A program made the position numbers and the translations under genes. A stretch of 64,000 nucleotides of DNA from Sthenelais limicola. Lineage: Eukaryota; Annelida; Polychaeta; Phyllodocida; Sigalionidae. Below are positions 44,782 to 56,542 of the stretch, piece after piece. Each line of letters opens with the position of its first letter. Within the stretch, counting starts at the first letter, position 1. The notes beneath the pieces are model-generated. The model saw only the letters and a list, made by a program, of their open reading frames with translations. It was not told where the DNA came from and ran no database searches. The stretch is from contig OW804098.1 of the NCBI GenBank assembly GCA_942159475.1, positions 113,339,916 through 113,403,915 of the forward strand, given 5' to 3'.

Positions 44782-44863
44782 GGTAGCGTGGCCGAGCGGT
44801 CTAAGGCGCTGGTTTAAGGCACCAGTCTCTTCGGAGGCGTGGGTTCGAATCCCACCGCTGCCA
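44782..44863 (+). tRNA. tRNA-Leu (anticodon AAG)
   Basis: This is an 82-nt class II tRNA gene without intron. The acceptor arm GGTAGCG pairs with CGCTGCC, with A as discriminator base. The anticodon stem CTGGT/ACCAG encloses TTAAGGC, giving anticodon AAG (reads CUU, leucine). The long variable arm (around TCTCTTCGGAGG) and the TTCGAAT T-loop are as expected for tRNA-Leu. Internal A box (TGGCCGAGCGG) and B box (GGTTCGAATCC) are intact. A T5 run five bases downstream (44868-44872) fits a polymerase III terminator. No SINE-like body follows it, so I treat it as a real gene and not a retroposed copy. Confidence 0.94.
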
Positions 44864-44867
44864 GATG

Positions 44868-44872
44868 TTTTT
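44868..44872 (+). terminator. RNA polymerase III terminator of tRNA-Leu
   Basis: A run of five T five bases after the discriminator base, the usual pol III stop. Confidence 0.75.
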
Positions 44873-44915
44873 GCTATACACAGGGATATGACTGTGCAGT
44901 GGGACGGACGCCTGA

Positions 44916-45149
44916 GGGTCAAATATTTAGAAAGTGTATAATTGGCAGCTCTACATATTTAGTAAATCCTGCTAAATTCTGCTTTTAAAAAAAGCATACA
45001 TTCTGGGTATATTTGAGTATATTTGGGATTGTTTTAAAGAATCTGTTCGGGTATGTAAAACACTTTTTGCAAGCTCATTTCTGTCTTAGATTTGGGTTAT
45101 TTGAGAGGATTGATGAAGGTGAATTGTACATTTTCTGATAACTTGACTC
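44916..45149 (+). mobile_element. MITE family A, divergent
   Basis: Begins 52 bp after the tRNA-Leu gene. Termini are altered (gggtcaaatatttagaaagt). Confidence 0.75.
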
Positions 45150-45175
45150 CTGATGTAAATGCACGTTCACCTCGA

Positions 45176-45405
45176 TCGTTATCGCCAGAAAATTACAATT
45201 TACCACCACACATTTTTTTGAAATAAAATAATCCAAATTTAAGGCAAACATGAGGTTCAAACCCAGTTCAACATAACCGGACAGGTTTGCTTAATCAATC
45301 CATTACCTAACATACACAGATGTACACAGTATTGACCATTTTCCAGCCTAATTCAGCAGAATTTACTAAATGTGTAAGAGCTGGCGATTTTGTATATTTT
45401 ATGAC
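45176..45405 (-). mobile_element. MITE family A, old copy
   Basis: Interior words aaataatccaaatttaagg and caacataaccggacagg are recognisable. The termini are poor. Confidence 0.55.
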
Positions 45406-45498
45406 GAACGATCTTTAAAGAACACTGCCTGTGAACACAATCCTTGGCTAATAAAAGAAACCAGTTTATGAAGAGTCCAACTTTACCTTTGTCCAAAT

Positions 45499-45906
45499 GT
45501 GATGTGTTTTAGGAAAATGAGTCATAAGTCGCAAAAATTGGATTTTGAGATATCACCATATTTGAAAAGATGAGACCAAGGGGATTCCAATGAATGTAAA
45601 CATCAAGGGTATCTAATACATACTTCTATCTTTTCAGTCTGCTTTTTTTATTTTTGAAAAAGAAGTTTGCAATATTTCTGGGTGGACAATTACTAGTAAA
45701 GCTACTAAATATACTCCATAGGATGATCTAGGAAACGCATAGATATATTTAATCAACTGTCTTGAAATGTGGTATGTGCATTTATACAACCACAAGAACT
45801 AGACACTCCAAAGACGACAATATTCCAACAAAGAGATCTTGAAAATAATACGTTTTGAAAAATATCATTTTTGCGACTTGTGACTCATTTTCCTAAAACA
45901 CATCAC
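45499..45906 (-). mobile_element. MITE family B, complete
   Basis: 408 bp, exact aaat duplication. Confidence 0.9.
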
Positions 45907-47103
45907 AAATATCCTAATAAATTTAACACTAAAGCCACGTGTCGAACTATCCCTTAAGATACCATTACTCTGGAATGTGTTTGTTAATATGTCACAGAAA
46001 TACTCAACATTTTCACAATACACAGACATGGGGGAATATTAATCATTATTTTCCTACTTGGTATATTAATCATTATTTCCATATATATTATATTAAATTT
46101 CTATTCCATAAGAATATACAAAACTGGACAAAAGCCTCTAAGAAAAGATCTTCCGACGAGCCCGAAAATGAAATAAAAAAAGATTTTATCCTTCCAAGGT
46201 CAACATAACCAACAGACCGGTCATGGCATTGACTCAAATTCTATGAGAATATATTTTTGTGACGTCAGTGAGGCCAATAATGTTGTTGTCTATTTAAAGA
46301 GTTTTATTTTCGTATTTGACAGAAAAAGCAGACAGACACTTCGCATAGAGAGATAAGCGATTTTCATGGTTATCTTGAGACATTTTATACTAATGGTTGG
46401 GAAAGAAAGTCATATACATTATACATTTCATGAGCGACATGGTAGTAATTACACAAATTTCACATAATGTACATTGTGATACTGATATAAGATAAGATAA
46501 GAGGTTTTTTTTTTGCCTTTAAAGGGGTACAAATACATTAGTAATTGTGAGTTTTATGAGAGAGACAAATTGGTCGACATAAATGAGACTGCAAGAGTTC
46601 ATTTCTTCCGGCAGTTACCATGAATTTAGAATAAAACTACAAGAGAGTGCTATGTAACATAACCTAATGACTACATAATAAAAAAGTGAGTTAGTTATAT
46701 AATAAGTAATAAATCGATCATGCAGTCATACGGTACAGCATGATGTTTACATAATATAAAGTGACTTAGGTAAAATGAGAAATAAAATCATCCATACAGT
46801 ACAGTGTGGAGTTTACATTCGCTTCCTCTCAGTACACACAGTTTATAACTAAATGGGTGACTCAAGTGATCATACACAACAGTACATATGGCTTACAGTG
46901 GTATGATTCTTTGTTAATTAAAGTTCACAATAGTGTCTGTGCGTCATGCGTATTGTACGCAATTCCATGCGTTTTAATGGATATATGCGGGCTTTAATAT
47001 TGAGGTATAATGAGACAATATGGCGGTAATAGACAATATGGTATAACACCCACATGGACGTGGTGTTAGTGGCTTCAACCTTCATTATCGCCCACCCTCC
47101 ATA
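45907..47103. other. AT-rich stretch, one L-type tail
   Basis: A gataagataagagg end at about 46488-46503, followed by a T-run and gcagttaccatg-type words, resembles family L. The frame at 45939-46208 starts with a non-ATG codon and lacks protein character. Nothing else recognised. Confidence 0.4.
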
Positions 47104-47316
47104 TACTGTAAACGTATTTATTTTCGCGCGGATAAATTTTCGCGCACTAAGTACTTTGACACCTTTTCGCGCGGATTTAAATTCGCGCAGCAAGGAAGCC
47201 TCACACTTTGTTTATGTAATAATTATAGGTTCGCGCAGGATTTAAATTCGCGCACATTAGGGTGTCCGCGAAAATCGCGAAAATAAATACTGCGCGAACA
47301 TTAATACGTTTACAGT
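47104..47316. mobile_element. CpG-rich MITE family H
   Basis: Ends TACTGTAAACGTATT and AATACGTTTACAGTA are perfect inverted repeats, with TA at both tips. The inside contains repeated ttcgcgcgg/ccgcgaa words. This type is widespread in marine invertebrates as far as I recall. TA target and CTGTAAAC tip suggest a Tc1/mariner-type parent. Confidence 0.82.
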
Positions 47317-47796
47317 ACTCATTTATGTATTTGTATATTACATATCTTTAAATTGGTTCGGCCATAAATGAATAAAACATTTATATCATTCAATCTTTAA
47401 TGTGATATTGTTTGGCCAGATCGGATAATCAATCAACAGTAGCATTGAATCCCTTTAACAAAGCGTCGTCTTTTATAAATATAATCTTCATCATTTATTA
47501 GTTACTTAAATAGAAAGTCAAGTGAAAATATATAGTGTTATTTATAACCATTCAATGATTATTCTTTAGGAGCTTTCAACACTTTGTATTCACAAATAAA
47601 GGAGTGGGTCTGTGTATATATATACTAATCTGAGTAATAGGGAGGGTAATGCGAAGAAAAAGAAATCAGAGAATTTATCCCTTCTTTGTACAAGGGTCAG
47701 GACCCAAAGAGATGTATATTTGGAGTTCAATTAGTTTCATCTAAGCGCATAACATATTTCTGTAATACATTACTTGTACATTGTTCAACACTTATT
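47317..47796. other. stretch without recognised features
   Basis: AT-rich, no repeat family or coding frame recognised. Confidence 0.4.
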
Positions 47797-47999
47797 GGTG
47801 AAATCGCCAGAAAAAGTACAATTGACCTTCACCAATCCTATCAAATAACTCAAACTTAAGACAAAAATCAGGTTCAAAATACAGTTCAACATAACCAGAC
47901 AGATGTATTAAATGAATAAAACACAGAATACATTCAGATATACTCAACATTCAGAGATGTGTAGAAATGTAGATTGTGCATTTTGTGAAAATCTGACCC
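47797..47999 (-). mobile_element. MITE family A (A3), internally deleted
   Basis: Right terminus intact. About 35 bp missing before gagatgtgtagaaatgtaga. Confidence 0.7.
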
Positions 48000-48156
48000 A
48001 TATACCCATGTACAGTATTGACCCCGGGACTAATCCTCCCCCACGTAAGGATATAGAAAGTGTGAGGTGTAATTATACCATGGGTAGGTAGGATTAGACA
48101 CAGGTATACCTTATAATCCCGCTAAGCCTTGCCTAATCCCTATGTATACATATAGT

Positions 48157-48391
48157 GGGTCGGGATGTTAGAACATGCACAATTAGCAGTTCTACACATT
48201 TTGCAAATGTTGCTGGATTCGACTGTAAAATGGTGAATACTGTGTGTATCTGAGTATATTTGATATAATGTAGATTGAGGAAATCTGTCTGTTTATGTTG
48301 AACTGTAATTTGAACATGATTTTCTATTTAAATCTGGGTTATTTGAGAGGATCGGTGAAGGTGAATTATACATTTTCATGGAATCTCACCC
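48157..48391 (+). mobile_element. MITE family A, divergent
   Basis: Both ends recognisable (gggtcgggatgttagaacat, tcatggaatctcaccc). Confidence 0.72.
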
Positions 48392-48562
48392 TGTACACAC
48401 AACAACGTCCCTTGACCCCAGAGGCGTTGGTGGATTAGGAATAGGGAGGGTAGAGTGTATGCACTTGTTGTTTTAGACAAAAATACTTTCCAGAATCAAT
48501 ATCCCTAAGCTGAAAACAAATCAATTTTATTTAGAATTCAAGATTCAAGTGCATTTAATAAA

Positions 48563-48937
48563 TATGATTTTAGGGAAATGAGTCACAAGTCGCAAAAAAC
48601 TGATTTTGAGATATCATCATATTTGAAAGGATGAGATCAAGCGGATTCCAATGATGGTCAACATTAGGACAGCTAACAGATATTTCTATTCTTTAAACTA
48701 TATACTTTTATTTTTGTTAAACAAGTTTGCAATATCTCTGGGTGGACAATTACTAGTAAATTAGCTACATATCTATAGGATGACCTTAGAAATACATGGA
48801 TATATTTAACATACTGCCTTGAAATTTGGTCAATGCATTCATACGACGTCGAACGGTACATAACCCAAAGATGAGTCCAAGAGTTCTTGTGGATAAAATA
48901 CTTTAAAAAGTATTTAATTTTTGTTAAAACACATCAC
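48563..48937 (-). mobile_element. MITE family B
   Basis: The left end is shortened, and the right end (ttaaaacacatcac) lacks the inner terminal repeat. Confidence 0.78.
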
Positions 48938-49267
48938 AAATATTCGTCTTGGAATTATGCACCAAGTAGCGTATGAATGTCGGTCAGTAATCCCTTAGTC
49001 TTCCTTTCATCGTGGTCAATACACTATTCAGCAGAGTATAGGTGTGTATTTATCTTACTGAACTTTCTCTTAGACTGAGTGGTTCAAATGCTCTCTAAAA
49101 TAAACTGAATAATTGCCACAGCATGTTAGGCTATTTAGCTGGCTATTTAGCTGAGTGTGAGGCACCTACTTCAACCTGTTCATTAATGTGTAAGTGTACC
49201 TGAGGGGCCTAACGTTACCTAACGTTATAGTATGCATCTCTAGGTGAACTGAAAGGCTAACGTACAT

Positions 49268-49502
49268 GGGTCAGATTTTCAGAAAATGTACAATTGGCAA
49301 CTCCACACATTTTGTAAATTATGCTAAAACAGGTTAAAATTTGGTCAATGCCAGGTAAATTTGAGTATATTCGGCATTGCATTGATTCTAGCAATCTGTT
49401 TGGTTAGGTTGAACTGTATTTTGAACTTTATTTTCGTCTGAAATTTGGGTTATTTGAGAGGATTGGCGAAGTTGAATTGTACATTGTCTGGAAATCTGAC
49501 CC
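49268..49502 (+). mobile_element. MITE family A (A2)
   Basis: Complete copy, acat duplicated exactly. Confidence 0.9.
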
Positions 49503-49547
49503 ACATACAGCTCCACTCCGAGCTTACCTTGATTGTAGAGTAAATAT

Positions 49548-49825
49548 GTGATGTGTTGAATATATTTTATATATTTTGGGATATCATCATTTTTGAAAGA
49601 TGAGATCAAGCCAACTCTAATGATAGTACACATTAGGACAGCTAAAAAGTCTTTCTATATTTCCACCTTGATATTTTTACTTTTCAAAATATATTGCAAT
49701 ATCTCTGGATAGATAGATTATTAGTTAAGTGGCTAAATATACTCTATAGGATGAGCTACTAAATGCATGAAATTTGAAAATATCATTTTTTTAGAGTTGT
49801 GACTAATTTCACTCTAACACATCAC
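49548..49825 (-). mobile_element. MITE family B, internally deleted
   Basis: Ends gtgatgtgtt and ctctaacacatcac. About 130 bp shorter than the reference. Confidence 0.75.
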
Positions 49826-49969
49826 ATTATTGTCCACAATTTGTGGAGGATTTTGTTGTTTCTGATCTCACAGTACCACATTCATATTTCGCCAGGCCAC
49901 CGAAATTCATTACAGGAGGAAAATAGTGATTGCTTCAGTGCTTCAGTGATAGTTTTAGTGCTATAGGTC

Positions 49970-50115
49970 AATTTTTTTTAAAGAAATTTTATTGAGCTGG
50001 TTTCAATGCAGGTACATAGATAATCTCACAGACTCAAGGGAAATGTTTTTAGACAATCAACAATATATCTTTGATGTTTCTACTATAGTATTACCACTTT
50101 TTGTTTAAACTTTTA
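49970..50115 (-). repeat. family M repeat
   Basis: Matches 36820-36960 (aaagaaattttattgagctg, aatctcacagactcaagg). Confidence 0.4.
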
Positions 50116-50329
50116 TCGGATTACATAATTTTTCGGCACGAAACAGTTGGCTACCATGCCATTATTGTATGAACGATTCAACAATTTATGTACAAAATTA
50201 ACATGTTTTCGTATTTTCATAACGGACAGAGCAAGATATTCTTGTGTATGATTACAATTGTACGAGTGATAAAAGCAACTTTGTCTCAGAGAATTTTTAA
50301 TGAGAATATTAAGTAAGATCCCCTCACCC

Positions 50330-50400
50330 CACGAAATATCATGATATCTCAAAATTCATTTATTGGGACTTGTGATTCATTTCCCTGTAACAGATCACAT
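50330..50400 (+). repeat. family B right-end fragment
   Basis: atgatatctcaaaattcatt to ccctgtaacagatcac. Confidence 0.65.
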
Positions 50401-50568
50401 AAAGTCAGCAATGCTAACTCTCTGCTCCAATGCGATTATAAACTTCTTATTTCTTTCATAATGGAAAATAAACTATTTTCGATAATATATTGTTAGTAAA
50501 ATACCAATATAACATCAAAGATAGTTGGGTATGTGTAGATAGATATACAGATCCATAGAATTGGATCA

Positions 50569-50638
50569 TTTACTATAGGGCAGTTGCATCGTTGCTTTGA
50601 TATTATGAAAGCAACAATGCAACCGCCCTATAGTAAAT
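50569..50638. repeat. 70-bp near-perfect hairpin
   Basis: tttactatagggcagttgca, then tcgttgcttt, and its inverse on the other side of a short gatatta loop, with two or three mismatches over about 31 bp. It could be a minimal foldback element or a transcribed hairpin. No homologous copy was seen elsewhere in the window. Confidence 0.85.
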
Positions 50639-50639
50639 A

Positions 50640-51699
50640 ATCACCTGCCACATGTACAAAACAAGCAGAACAATATGGCCATGATGTCTGAGAGACTGTT
50701 ATGAACTAGACATATCAATTATGTACCATGTACCCTAAGGATCAATGCCAGACCCACCATTCCATGGTCTACCCTACAGCGGGGGGTTTAGACCTCTACA
50801 CAAGCGTGGATTACTGATTTTTGATTTTGAATTTTTTTTTATTCAGGACACAGACATTTCCATACGACAGTACGAATATTCCCAGAATAGCCTGAGTTTT
50901 AAATTTACTTTTAAATTACATCAAGATATTTCTATATTAACTCCTAAATTTAGTACACGAAAAGAGAGTAAAAATAAAAAATAATAAGAGAAATTCTGAG
51001 TCTAAACTAATTCTACAACACTAAGTTTTAAATTAATCATTATACCTACTTAGCGACTGATCAAACTATTCAAGTTTACTGTTACTTCTAATAGTAGTAC
51101 AGTGATACAAATGGGTACATATCTGATTAACATACAGATAGTTTTAAGTAGATCAGGCTAATTTCTTAAAAACAGTAGTACAAATAAAAACAACAATTAC
51201 ACAATGTTCCGCGTCGTGCTCTTATATACTGACCATTGAATATTCCATTTCTCGTTAAATTATAACTTTTACAATATTACATTATTTGTCATCATCACTT
51301 TTGTTACATATTTGTGACACGGCGCAGGTGGTGGTGCTACTATCTGTTTTTATCACTCAGGTATTTTGTATAATTAATTGTTTTGATATATCATTTAATA
51401 TTATTAAAAGAACATCATCATGTACTGAGATATAGTGTATATATTGCATAATGTCATTGATGAATAAAACATTTAAAAACAAACAAACTTTACACAAGGG
51501 CCTACTCGCGAGGTAATACAGCTTCAGTGCAACAGTTTTATAGCTCATCTTAATATTTTTACATTAAGGAACAACGTTAATACCATGTGTACAGGGTAAT
51601 AGCACATCATTGGGTGGAACTTCTCTTGACTTATAAAATTTTCAAATATCACCAATGTTCAATATCATACATGGGCTGAAGTGATTAGAGTAGGTGAGT
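50640..51699. other. AT-rich stretch, no gene seen
   Basis: No recognised repeat or supported coding frame in about 1 kb. The frame at 50745-50984 has no ATG start of good context and degenerates into Lys/Asn-rich sequence. Confidence 0.4.
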
Positions 51700-51860
51700 G
51701 TGGTGAATGAAGAAAAGTAACTTGGAGTTTGTCCGAGGGTAATTATTTATGCTTGATAAAGGGCAGATGTGCCCAAAACGTCAGACTCCTCAATAAACAA
51801 ACCTACAACTTATCCCTCCGTCCCTGTCCTTATTCTGTTTTGGGCTAATCCATACCTTGA
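51700..51860 (+). mobile_element. retroelement 3'-tail-like repeat (family N)
   Basis: Contains ttgataaagggcagatgtgc then ccaaaacgtc and a C/T-rich end, matching the minus strand of 1-230. No coding sequence remains. Confidence 0.4.
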
Positions 51861-51964
51861 GATTATTTATTTATTATTCTTTTCCTAATATTTATCATTA
51901 AGAAAGAATGGAATTGGATGTGTTTAATTCCTCAGTTTTGGTTACCAAGTGATACATGGGTCAT

Positions 51965-52255
51965 ACCTAATGCTGTATGTGATATGAGAACCAATACTGT
52001 AGCCTATGGCATTCCATATTACCCGCTGTATGTGATACGAGTACCAATACTGTAGCCTATGTTGTTCCATATTACCTGCTGTATGTTGTATGAGAACCAA
52101 CGATGTAGCTTATGGCATTGCATATTACCCACTAAAAGGGTAGAATACAAGGCTTTATTACCCGCTGTATGTATCAACACCAATGCTGTAGCATTCCATA
52201 TTACCTACTAGAAAGATGTGTGATAAATAAGCTATAGCACACGCTGTATGTGATA
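51965..52255. repeat. about 66-bp tandem repeat, four units
   Basis: gctgtatgtgatatgagaac, caatactgtagcctatggc, attccatattacc recur with increasing divergence to the right. Confidence 0.75.
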
Positions 52256-52267
52256 CAAGCACAAGTT

Positions 52268-52352
52268 TATGAAGGTCACCTTTTGATTGTGAAGGTAACC
52301 TATTGCTGATAAAGGTCACCTATTACTTTTGAAGGTCACCTATTCCTTGTCC
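52268..52352. repeat. 20-bp tandem repeat with AGGTCA words
   Basis: Four units of gaaggtcacctattnctttt. AGGTCA is the nuclear receptor half-site, but spacing is 20 bp and binding is not implied. Confidence 0.75.
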
Positions 52353-52451
52353 AGGTGTACCAGACAACAACATCGTCATGATTGGAAAGAAATCTTTCCT
52401 ATTTTCAAATCACACATGCTTGGAGATTTTCATCATATATATGCATATTAT

Positions 52452-53239
52452 GTGACATATGCTAGGAAAATGAATAACAAGTCGCAAAAATAGATTTTAA
52501 GATATACCATCCTATTTGAAAAGATGAGATCAAGCCCATTCTAATGATAGTAAACAGTAGGATATCTTATAATATGTTTTTTTATATTTTAAGTTTGATA
52601 TTTTTATTTTTGAAAACAAGTTTGCATTATTATTGGGTGAGCAATTACTAGTAAAGTAGCTAAATGTATTCATTATGACATGACGAAATGCACGGCTATA
52701 TGAGATGTGTTTCAGGAAAATGAGTCATAAGTCGCAAAAAATGGATTTTGAGATATCACCATATTTGAAAAGATGAGATCAAGCCGATTCCAATGATAGT
52801 AAACAGTCAAATAATCTAATAAATATTTCTAGATTTTAAGTTTGATAATTTCGTTTTTGAAAAAAAAGTTTCCAATATTTCTGGGGTCAATAAACAGTAT
52901 AAGGTAACTAAATATAGTCCATATGAGGACCTTCAAAACGAAAAGATATATTATATAGATTGTGCTAAAATTTGAGACATCAATTGATATAGCTATAAGT
53001 GATTAACCCGCCAAAAATTAGAACAATCCAATAATGAGATCCTGTGAAAAAAACACCTTGAAAAATATCAATTTTGCGACTTATGACTAATTTTCCTGGA
53101 ACACATCACATATTTAATGCACTGTCTTGGAATTTGTTTCATGTATTCATATGACTTGGAGCATTAGATACCTCAAACATGAGAACATTCCTACAAAGAG
53201 ATCTTGAACAAAATACTCATTTCCTTGAAACACATCACA
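52452..53239 (-). mobile_element. MITE family B split by a second B copy
   Basis: The outer copy runs 52452-52701 and resumes 53110-53239 at taatgcactgtcttggaatt, as expected for an uninterrupted family member. Confidence 0.82.
52702..53109 (-). mobile_element. MITE family B nested in B
   Basis: Complete copy with atat duplicated at both ends, inserted in the same orientation into the outer B element. Confidence 0.88.
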
Positions 53240-53244
53240 TACAT

Positions 53245-53480
53245 GGGTCAGATTTTCAGAAAATGTACAATTGGCAGCTCTACAAATTTATGGAATTTTG
53301 CCAAATTAGACTGAAAAAAAGTTGAATACCGGGTATATCTGAGTGTATTTGGTATCGCATTAATTTAAAGAATCAATTCTGTTATGTTAACCTGCATTTT
53401 GAAGCTCATTTTTGTCTTAAATGTGAGCTATTTGAGAGGATTGGTGAAGGTAAATTGTACATTTTCTGAAAATCTTACCC
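53245..53480 (+). mobile_element. MITE family A (A1)
   Basis: Complete copy starting six bases after the end of the nested B pair. The right flank is the (TA)n that hosts element K. Confidence 0.87.
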
Positions 53481-53481
53481 A

Positions 53482-53504
53482 TATATATATATATATATAT
53501 ATAT
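53482..53504. repeat. (TA)n microsatellite
   Basis: About 11 TA units between a family A copy and element K. It continues at 54791-54806 on the other side of K. Confidence 0.9.
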
Positions 53505-54790
53505 GGTCAGTTCTCACGAAAAGAGCACACAGGCAATTTTGGACTCTACATGAAAATCATTTTCTTGTATATGAGTAAATATTATATCAAACGATGCACC
53601 TTATATAGACCTTTGAGGGGACATATACTTTTACAGAGCTAAAATAAAAAATGGCCGCCCTATATGCTGAAAACTACCTAAATTACACACTTTTCTGAAG
53701 AGAAAAAATATATTTTGTCAAATAAAGTTTACTCAGCATTGTAAAGAACATCAAATGATTATAATATGTGTCTGTAATAATGCTTACACTTGTTGGCTAT
53801 TCATACATAACAAATATAATGTTTCAAAATATTTTCAATTTCTTTAAATTCACTTTTTGATTTGGGGAATTTTAACGTTGCCATCCCAACGCTCTTTTGA
53901 AGTGGTTGCCAAAGGATGAAAAATAAATATTTAGTCAGAATTTGTTCATGGAATGTAATCTCCAACAACTCTATTTTAAATTGAAATATTGACTAATCAC
54001 ATACTCGAAAAACTGTTTCAATGAGAACTGAATGATTAAAAAAAGGTCATGTTGGGGAAGTGTTAACGTTGCCAACCCAACGACATTCATTTCAAAACTG
54101 TGCCTAAACAATTTTAGATTATCTAATGAAACTTAGTCATTTTAAAGCATCTGTTTAGAGGTTCATGCCATAAAATTTTAAATTTCAATCTAACATTTTT
54201 TCTGCTATTTTTGGACTGAATTTAGGTGGTGTTGCCACCCCGATGCAGCAGTGGGGTGGCAACACAAAATAATGGTACAGAATAATTTTAGTTGAGACCA
54301 ATGACAATAAATATAATGGGAAAGCTATGTCATTTTGCTATAAGAATCAATAAAAAAATATTGATTTTGAGAAATCATGAATATTTGACAAGGTATAGAA
54401 CAAGGCCATGTCCTTTGATTTTAAGTGTCAAAATAATAATACGATTTTCAAATGTAGTTCCTAAAAATTGAAAAATGAAAAAAAAATCCAATTTTCAACC
54501 AATGTTTCAGTTGAAACGTTAGCTTAACAATAGAATAATTAACAAAAATATTGAAATCTAAAAAATGGTCTTCATTACCACTATCATGTTTCTATCTAAA
54601 AGCATTGGTATGGCAACATTAGAAAATGAATATCCCACCAAATGCACAGTTTTCAAAATTAGTGTTCCCAATTTTTATTTCGAACCCTTCAATATATGTA
54701 CAATGATATGTGCAAATGGCAAAAAGTTTCAATGCATTTGAAATTTTAGCCAAAAATACCCCCTGTGTACCCATTTCGTGAGAACTGACC
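53505..54790. mobile_element. element K, 1.29-kb nonautonomous DNA transposon
   Basis: Perfect 17-bp terminal inverted repeats GGTCAGTTCTCACGAAA sit inside a (TA)n tract that appears on both sides. No ORF over 60 codons inside on either strand. Three internal segments carry gttgccatcccaacg-like words (53875, 54067, 54232), and one forms an 11-bp hairpin (gttgccacccc / ggggtggcaac). Tip similar to family A (GGTCAG…GAAA). Confidence 0.85.
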
Positions 54791-55119
54791 ATATATATAT
54801 ATATAGTTCCTTTGCAGCGCGAAATTAATTCAGAGTTTCATGACAAAGACATTCACTAACAAATTAATAGCCGCCTTAAATTGAAGCCCACATTACCTTC
54901 TAGAACTGCATGGTAATTACGACTCAGTCCTAAATTATTCCGTCTAACTAAACGCACGGTGGCGATCAGATTTTTAAAGGAATGTGATTCTGCCTTTAAT
55001 TACAAAGATGAGAGAAACGTGAGAGCACATCTAAATAAAGGGGAAATAATTAATAAAACGGAAGCTGCTCTCATTAAGAGACGTCCGTGCATAATGTGGC
55101 TAGTGAGGGAAGCAAATAT

Positions 55120-55354
55120 GGGTCAGATTTTCAGAAAATGTACAATTGGCAGCTCTACACATTTAGGAAATTCTTCTAAATTTGGCTGTAAAATGAAGAA
55201 TACCGGGTATATCTGAGTATATTTGGTGTCGCATTGATTCAAAGTATCAGTTCTGTTATGTTAAACTGTATTTTGAAGCTCATGTTTGTCTCAAATGTGG
55301 GTTATTTGAGAGGATTTGTGAAGGCGAATTGTACATTTTCTGAAAATCTGAGCC
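55120..55354 (+). mobile_element. MITE family A (A1)
   Basis: Complete copy. The right end abuts a B copy. Confidence 0.86.
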
Positions 55355-55355
55355 A

Positions 55356-55711
55356 CATGATGCGTTGTAAGAAAATGTAGCACAACTCGCAAAATCATTA
55401 TTTTTCAAAGTGAAGTATTCACAGGATATATTTGGGGGAATGTTTTCATTTTTGGGATGCTTAACGCTTCTACTAGCTTAAGCTCATACTATGGAGTATA
55501 TTTAGCTACTTTACTAGTATCTGTGCTCCCAGAAATTTTGCAAACTTCCATTTTCAAGAATGAAAATATGAAACTTAAAATATAGAAAGACCTATTAGCT
55601 GGCCTAATGTTTACTATCATTGGAATCAGCTTAGCCCAATCTATCCAAATATGCTTATATCTCAAAATTTAATTTTGCGACTTGTGACTCATTTATTTTG
55701 TAACACATCAT
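55356..55711 (+). mobile_element. MITE family B
   Basis: Left end degenerate, right end tttgtaacacatca. Shares the acat junction with the preceding A copy. Confidence 0.78.
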
Positions 55712-55856
55712 ATATTTGTTTTGGGACATCTTTCAGAATCTCATTTGAAACATTTTAAATTGCAAGATAACAAATCACACAGTTCAGGTTCATATAAAGT
55801 TCAGCCCAATATTGTACGATTATCTGTAAGTTATTTTTACCTAATGTCACTCATTT

Positions 55857-56346
55857 GTGATGTGTCACAGAAAAATGAGTCACATGTCGCAAAAATTGGA
55901 TTTTGAGATACCATCATATTTGAACAGATCAGCTGAAGCCGATTCTAATGATGGTAAATTTTAGGACATTAATAACTATTTTTACATTCATGTATTCATG
56001 AAAATAAAGTTAGTGATATTTCTTATTAATAGTCACCCACTATAGTACTATAGAAGGTAAACTTAGTTAAATGTACTTCTTAAGGATAACCTCAGATATG
56101 CATAGATATATTCAATACACAGTCTTCAGATTCGGTAAATGTATTCATGATATCAAAAGCACTAAGAATCCCATAATGAAAAGATTCTGAGCAAGGGTTC
56201 TTGTGTATAAATGCTATGGAAATAAAGAGGGAGGCAAGAAGAATGATAAGTCAAGGCGAAAGATTAACAAAGTCAATCTTTACATAAATTAGTTTGAGAA
56301 ATATCAAGTTTTGCCGCTTGTGACTCATTTTCCTGAAACACATCAC
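55857..56346 (-). mobile_element. MITE family B, extended subtype
   Basis: Exact attt duplication. Longer than the reference because of about 70 extra bases (aagagggaggcaagaagaat region). Confidence 0.83.
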
Positions 56347-56542
56347 ATTTGTTTTGTCTAAAACTGCATACTCAGCTATTCCGACCATGGATGGCCATGA
56401 TCTGTACAATGAAAAGGGGCGACAGAGAAACAGAGGGTAGACTCAAGGTATATGTAATTGGTTGCATTAGTGCTTTATAGTTGCCTTTTAACAGTGGTAT
56501 ACGTGTGAGAGCACGGCGCTGGGGGAGGTATATTCGTAGCAA

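Noticed and set aside
44695..44922. Minus-strand frame across the tRNA gene (GIRTHASEETGALNQRLRPL)
   Set aside because: This is the well-known antisense translation of a tRNA-Leu gene, not a protein.
52268..52352. AGGTCA repeats as nuclear receptor response element
   Set aside because: Half-sites are 20 bp apart, outside the usual DR1-DR5 spacing. Explained by a 20-bp tandem repeat.
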